A stretch of DNA of 64,000 nucleotides. Origin: Tenacibaculum agarivorans. Lineage in GTDB: Bacteria > Bacteroidota > Bacteroidia > Flavobacteriales > Flavobacteriaceae. Location of the stretch: assembly GCF_001936575.1 (NCBI RefSeq), contig NZ_MSMP01000005.1, positions 124,001 to 188,000 of the forward strand, given 5' to 3'. The position numbers were made by a program, and so were the translations under genes. Below are positions 60,410 to 64,000 of the stretch, piece by piece; within the stretch, counting starts at the first letter, position 1, and every line of letters starts with the position of its first letter. Under the pieces are notes generated by a model. That model was not told where the DNA came from and made no database searches. It saw nothing but the letters and a program-made list of their open reading frames with translations.

Positions 60410-60862
60410 ATGATAGTATTCATTTTAGTTACGTTAGGAACTTTTTTAACCATGGAAGGCATTACTTGGTTAACTCATAAGTATGTGATGCATGGATTTG
60501 GGTGGTACTTGCATGAAGATCATCACCAGCCAGGATACCCTCATGTTTTTGAAAAAAATGATGCCTTTTTTGTAGTTTTTGCTATTCCAAGTATGCTGTT
60601 ATTTTTCTTTGGAATTCGTCCATCATTGAATCCTTTATTTTTTATAGGACTAGGTATTTTATTATATGGAATAGCATACTTTTTGGTACATGATGTATTA
60701 ATACATCGTAGATTCAAATGGTTTGATAAAACAGATAATTGGTATTTAAAGGCACTACGAAAAGCACATAAAATACATCATAAAAATATGGGCAAAGAAG
60801 AAAGCCAATGTTTTGGAATGTTATATGTTCCTATGAAATATTTTAAAGAGTATTTAAAATAA
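60410..60862 (+). CDS. crtZ: Beta-carotene hydroxylase
   Basis: A 150-residue di-iron membrane hydroxylase. The histidine clusters are complete: H23-x4-H28, H35-x2-HH39, H94-x4-H99 and H120-x2-HH124. Four hydrophobic stretches. It adds 3/3'-hydroxyls to beta-carotene, giving zeaxanthin, the common yellow pigment of marine flavobacteria. It is the last gene of the crt group here; the lycopene cyclase that must act before it is not in the window. Confidence 0.94.
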   Translation: MIVFILVTLGTFLTMEGITWLTHKYVMHGFGWYLHEDHHQPGYPHVFEKNDAFFVVFAIPSMLLFFFGIRPSLNPLFFIGLGILLYGIAYFLVHDVLIHRRFKWFDKTDNWYLKALRKAHKIHHKNMGKEESQCFGMLYVPMKYFKEYLK

Positions 60863-60864
60863 TT

Positions 60865-61800
60865 TTATTTGTTTTTTAACGTATTAATATCCATAGTTAC
60901 TCTGTAAATCCTACTTTGTCCATTTGCATAATTTTCAATCATTTGAGTAAAATCTTTAAGGGTATTTACTTCTGATTGTGGAATTTCGTCGCGTTTACTA
61001 GTAAAGTATAATATCTTATTTTTTTGATCATAATATGGACAGTAATCCATAAATTTTGAATTGACAGATTTTCCTAAATTTTTTCTTTTTTCAAATTGAC
61101 CAGACTCATTTTTAAAACTAATATATAGATCACCACTTCCTAATCCATCTTTAGCTCTGTAAATTGAGTATAATAAGAAATCTTCCTGAGGAGAGATATA
61201 AGCATTAAACTCGTATCCGATACCATTTATATTTTCGTCAAACCTTAGTGGTGTGTCATAGTTTTTACCATTCCATTTAGCAAAAAGAATATCATCTTTA
61301 CTCGTTTTAGCATGTTGGTCTGAAGTATAATAGATATTGTTATTCGTACTTAGAGAAGGGTAGAACTCATTAAAGTCAGTATTTACAGGGGCTCCAATAT
61401 TTTTAGGTTCTGACCACTTTGAGTTAGTGTTTTTACGTTCTACATACCAAATATCATAATCATTTGTTTTATCACCTTGGTTTGGTCTATTAGAAGAAAA
61501 ATATAACTTCAGGTTATTAGGACTTAAAAAAGGTTCGATGTCTCTATATACTCCTGAAAATTTTACAATTTCAAAAGAACCCCATTTTTTACCTTTCCTT
61601 AGTGTTTTTACAATGATTGATTTATTTTCATTTAAATTTTGAACAGTAAAATACCCTTCATTTCCGTCAGCTGACATTGTGAAGTCTCTACAATTTAAAA
61701 ATTGCTTAAAAGAGAGGTCTATAGGCATTACTGATTTTAAATTTTGACTGAAACAAACTATGGAGAATAACAATAAAATTGGAGTAAATATAGTTTTCAT
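60865..61800 (-). CDS. Secreted PD40/WD40-like beta-propeller protein
   Basis: A 311-residue exported protein (signal to about VCFSQ, residue 19). Repeats of the TolB/PD40 kind are visible: EPFLSPNNLKLYFSSNRPNQ, NEFYPSLSTNNNIYYTSDQ, NAYISPQEDFLLYSIY and CPYYDQKNKILYFTSKRDE. These form a propeller likely to bind ligand or protein. No OmpA domain follows. It is convergent with crtZ, 2 bp apart. Confidence 0.82.
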   Translation of the reverse strand: MKTIFTPILLLFSIVCFSQNLKSVMPIDLSFKQFLNCRDFTMSADGNEGYFTVQNLNENKSIIVKTLRKGKKWGSFEIVKFSGVYRDIEPFLSPNNLKLYFSSNRPNQGDKTNDYDIWYVERKNTNSKWSEPKNIGAPVNTDFNEFYPSLSTNNNIYYTSDQHAKTSKDDILFAKWNGKNYDTPLRFDENINGIGYEFNAYISPQEDFLLYSIYRAKDGLGSGDLYISFKNESGQFEKRKNLGKSVNSKFMDYCPYYDQKNKILYFTSKRDEIPQSEVNTLKDFTQMIENYANGQSRIYRVTMDINTLKNK

Positions 61801-61959
61801 TTCTAAAGGTTTTCCAGCAAATTACGTTTTATAATCTTATAGCTAATACATTGAAATTAATTTTAACTATTATTTAGGAGCTTAATGTATTCTTGATATT
61901 TTCAAGAGACTCAAAAGATTTAATTTAAACTTTACTTGTTAATGTTCTAGATTTAATTA

Positions 61960-62760
61960 TTAGTTATAATAGACATATTTGCGTTCAATAATAGTTTTTG
62001 GAAATATACCTTGATCGAATTCGGTTTTTTTTATCCAGTTTCCTTTATCATCAAATTTATATGTATACACCCATTTACTACTTAGTTTTCCGTTCGGTTC
62101 ATGTATGTTTTCTTCGATTTTATTTCCCTTAGTATCATAAACAAATTCATAATAACTAGTTAAGTTTTTACCAAAAGGGTCATAGGTGTTTATTCGAATA
62201 TTTTTTCCTGAGGCATCATACTCAAATGTTCTTTTACTAACAGCTTCCTTAGGATTATATGCATATTTTTCAGTACGTTCAATTTTATTTCCTTTTTCAT
62301 CGTATTTAAAAAAACGCTCCAGTGTTAGTTTATCAGAAGAGTTATAAATTTCATCTTTAGTTTTATTCCCTTTTTCATCATAAAAATATATCCATTTATA
62401 AAGTAAACGATCACTATTATTTACATAACAGTACATTTGAGTTTTCTGACCTTCTTCATTATATTCTGGTATAAATTTGTTCCCGGCCCCATCAAACTTA
62501 TAAAGAAATTCGTTTATAATTTTTCCTTTTCTATCGTAATTTTTTATTATTTTTTGATAATGATTTTCTTGCTTTTTTTCTTCTATAATTTCATAAGATA
62601 ACTCTGTGAAAGATTTTACTTGTCCTTTTAAATTTTCTAAATCCCAGTCATTTTTCTCTGTGTTATTAACACAGCTACTGTAAGTAATTATCATAAAAAA
62701 AACTAAGGTAAATAATATTAACTTACTCTTAGTTTGTTTGAATTTCTCAAATGTATACAT
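61960..62760 (-). CDS. Lipoprotein with RHS-like YDEKGNK repeats
   Basis: A 266-residue lipoprotein (acyl cysteine 30 in TYSSCVNN) with a longer n-region than usual. The mature part has about eight YD-type repeats such as FYDEKGNKTK, KYDEKGNKIE, EYDASGKNIR, VYDTKGNKIE, the RHS/YD signature that makes a beta-sheet spiral. Ends in a beta segment (TIIERKYVYYN). Unknown function; surface or periplasmic structural role is possible. Intergenic distance to argH is 123 bp. Confidence 0.75.
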   Translation of the reverse strand: MYTFEKFKQTKSKLILFTLVFFMIITYSSCVNNTEKNDWDLENLKGQVKSFTELSYEIIEEKKQENHYQKIIKNYDRKGKIINEFLYKFDGAGNKFIPEYNEEGQKTQMYCYVNNSDRLLYKWIYFYDEKGNKTKDEIYNSSDKLTLERFFKYDEKGNKIERTEKYAYNPKEAVSKRTFEYDASGKNIRINTYDPFGKNLTSYYEFVYDTKGNKIEENIHEPNGKLSSKWVYTYKFDDKGNWIKKTEFDQGIFPKTIIERKYVYYN

Positions 62761-62883
62761 AGTTTTATGTTATAGTTATTGAACTCAAACATATATAACT
62801 ATTTTTCTAAAATAGAATGCGACTTAATATTCGAAAGGATTGACTATATATTAGTGCTTAGTGTATGAAAATACTATAAATAA

Positions 62884-64000
62884 TTAGCTAATTTTCCTTT
62901 TGATTTCTTCTAAAGACAGATTATGTATACTTCCAATGTGACTATGTTTTTTGCTAGTATCAGGAATGTAAGTTCCTTGTTCCACTTCACTACTAATTTT
63001 CTGGTAAGCTTCTCTAAAAGGCATTCCATCAGTCACCAAAGTATTAATATTATCAACTGTAAAGAGATATTTATATTTTTCATCGTTAATATCTATATCC
63101 TTTACAATAATTTGTTGGATAGCATAGGTGAAAATATCTACAATGGTTTTTGTGTTTTCAATAGCTTTTATACTATTTTCTTTTAATAATTGATAATCTC
63201 GGTGGTATCCACTAGGTAGATTATTGGTTAATAATAGCATTTCTGTTTGTATAGCTTGAATTTGATTACATTTCCCTCTAATAAGTTCAAAAACATCAGG
63301 GTTCTTCTTATGCGGCATTATACTACTTCCTGTAGTTAATTCATCAGGAAAAGAAATGAACCCAAAGTTTTGACTCATATATAAACAGATGTCCATTGAA
63401 AATTTACTCAAAGTATTGGCCAAGTTTCCTAAAGAACTTGAAATGATTCGTTCGTTTTTACCTCTAGCCATTTGCGCTGCAACTACATTATACTTCAAGG
63501 TTGAAAAATTCAGTTCTTTGGTAGTAAAATCTCTATCAATAGGAAAAGAACTTCCATACCCAGCGGCAGAACCTAAAGGATTTTGATCTACAATTTTTAA
63601 CGAAGCAGCTAATACGTCAATATCATCAACTAAACTTTCAGCATAGGCGGAAAACCACAAACCAAAAGATGAAGGCATAGCAACTTGTAAATGTGTATAT
63701 CCAGGCAATAACTGTTCTTTATATTGTTCTGCAAGTGCCATAAGTGTATGAAAAAGTGCTTTCACTTTTTCAATGATAACTTGTAATTCGTTTTTATAAT
63801 ACAATTGTAAAGCCACTAAAACTTGATCATTTCTAGATCTTGCTGTATGAATCTTTTTTCCTGTATCACCTAATTTTTTAGTAAGCTCATATTCTATTTT
63901 AGAATGCACATCTTCAAAATCATTTTCAATTTCAAAGTTTCCGGTTATAACATGTTCTAATAATTCATCTAAAGCAGCTACTAAAGTTTCTGCCTCTTTT
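62884..64000 (-). CDS. argH: Argininosuccinate lyase, N-terminal end cut by window edge
   Basis: The frame is open to the right edge; 371 residues are visible. The fumarase-superfamily signature GSSIMPHKKNPDVFELIRGK is present, with the TARSRNDQV loop and EDVHSKIE near the right edge. ArgH splits argininosuccinate to arginine and fumarate. The Bacteroidota form is somewhat shorter (about 425 residues), and about 50 N-terminal residues seem to lie outside. A GTG at 63909 is internal (Val), not a start. Confidence 0.95.
   Translation of the reverse strand, partial: KEAETLVAALDELLEHVITGNFEIENDFEDVHSKIEYELTKKLGDTGKKIHTARSRNDQVLVALQLYYKNELQVIIEKVKALFHTLMALAEQYKEQLLPGYTHLQVAMPSSFGLWFSAYAESLVDDIDVLAASLKIVDQNPLGSAAGYGSSFPIDRDFTTKELNFSTLKYNVVAAQMARGKNERIISSSLGNLANTLSKFSMDICLYMSQNFGFISFPDELTTGSSIMPHKKNPDVFELIRGKCNQIQAIQTEMLLLTNNLPSGYHRDYQLLKENSIKAIENTKTIVDIFTYAIQQIIVKDIDINDEKYKYLFTVDNINTLVTDGMPFREAYQKISSEVEQGTYIPDTSKKHSHIGSIHNLSLEEIKRKIS

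Noticed and set aside
63907..63909. GTG at 63909 as start of argH
   Set aside because: It is the Val of EDVHSKIE; the conserved frame continues to the window edge.

Overview
The window is AT-rich, gene-dense DNA from a member of the Bacteroidota, most likely a marine member of the Flavobacteriaceae. The evidence is the SusC/SusD pair, many TonB-dependent or CarboxypepD_reg-type outer-membrane proteins, a type IX secretion C-terminal sorting domain, promoters of the Bacteroidota form TTG-N17-23-TAnnTTTG, and a flavobacterial carotenoid cluster controlled by a B12-type MerR regulator. No rRNA, tRNA, insertion sequence, prophage or CRISPR array was seen. Two genes are cut by the window: a DUF885 lipoprotein at the left edge and argH at the right edge.

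Region by region. 0-6 kb (minus strand): a DUF885 lipoprotein, then the compact block thioredoxin, ApbE flavin transferase, DUF4266 lipoprotein and DUF3570 outer-membrane protein, then a transglutaminase-like protein and a CarboxypepD_reg membrane protein. 6-16 kb is mainly housekeeping: an unknown membrane protein, htpG, an MFS carrier, a fabH-type ketoacyl synthase, an isolated small leader-type peptide (11.9 kb), a TonB-receptor-like protein and a thioesterase. 16-22.5 kb: a GlmU-like nucleotidyltransferase, a 15-copy 7-bp tandem repeat, and an operon of two lipoproteins, a discoidin-like adhesin and an orphan secretin. 22.5-23.1 kb is a gene-free stretch of degraded repeats. 23-27.5 kb: FucP-type carrier, M23-fold protein, DUF6495, sirtuin, TrmH.

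27.6-44.3 kb is a complete alginate utilisation locus. PL6, PL17 and KdgF form one transcription unit. SusC, SusD, a PKD lipoprotein and a PL7 lyase form a second. A FadR-type GntR regulator follows, then an uptake carrier, DEH reductase, KDG kinase and KDPG aldolase. The parts cover surface cleavage and import, exolytic cleavage to unsaturated monomer, linearisation to DEH, reduction to KDG, phosphorylation and cleavage to pyruvate and glyceraldehyde-3-phosphate. Two promoters carry identical tandem operators, TTGGTWAACCAA repeated every 13 bp and placed in the same register over the -7 box. The regulator gene carries one further copy. This resembles the ExuR/UxuR operator of enterobacteria.

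44.4-48.8 kb is the most novel-looking part. It holds a TPR-containing LytS-type histidine kinase, a LytTR response regulator, an unknown lipoprotein, and three tandem Cys-rich peptides with double-glycine leaders, the middle one very short. Direct repeats with an exact 21-bp period, matching the known LytTR consensus, lie upstream of both the lipoprotein and the peptide cluster, which suggests one regulon.

48.8-64 kb: a T9SS-sorted propeller protein, ArsC-like protein, in-frame RF2, a large secreted metalloprotease, threonine aldolase, a sigma factor with a membrane partner, carH-crtI-crtB-crtZ (no lycopene cyclase in the window), two secreted or lipid-anchored proteins, and argH.
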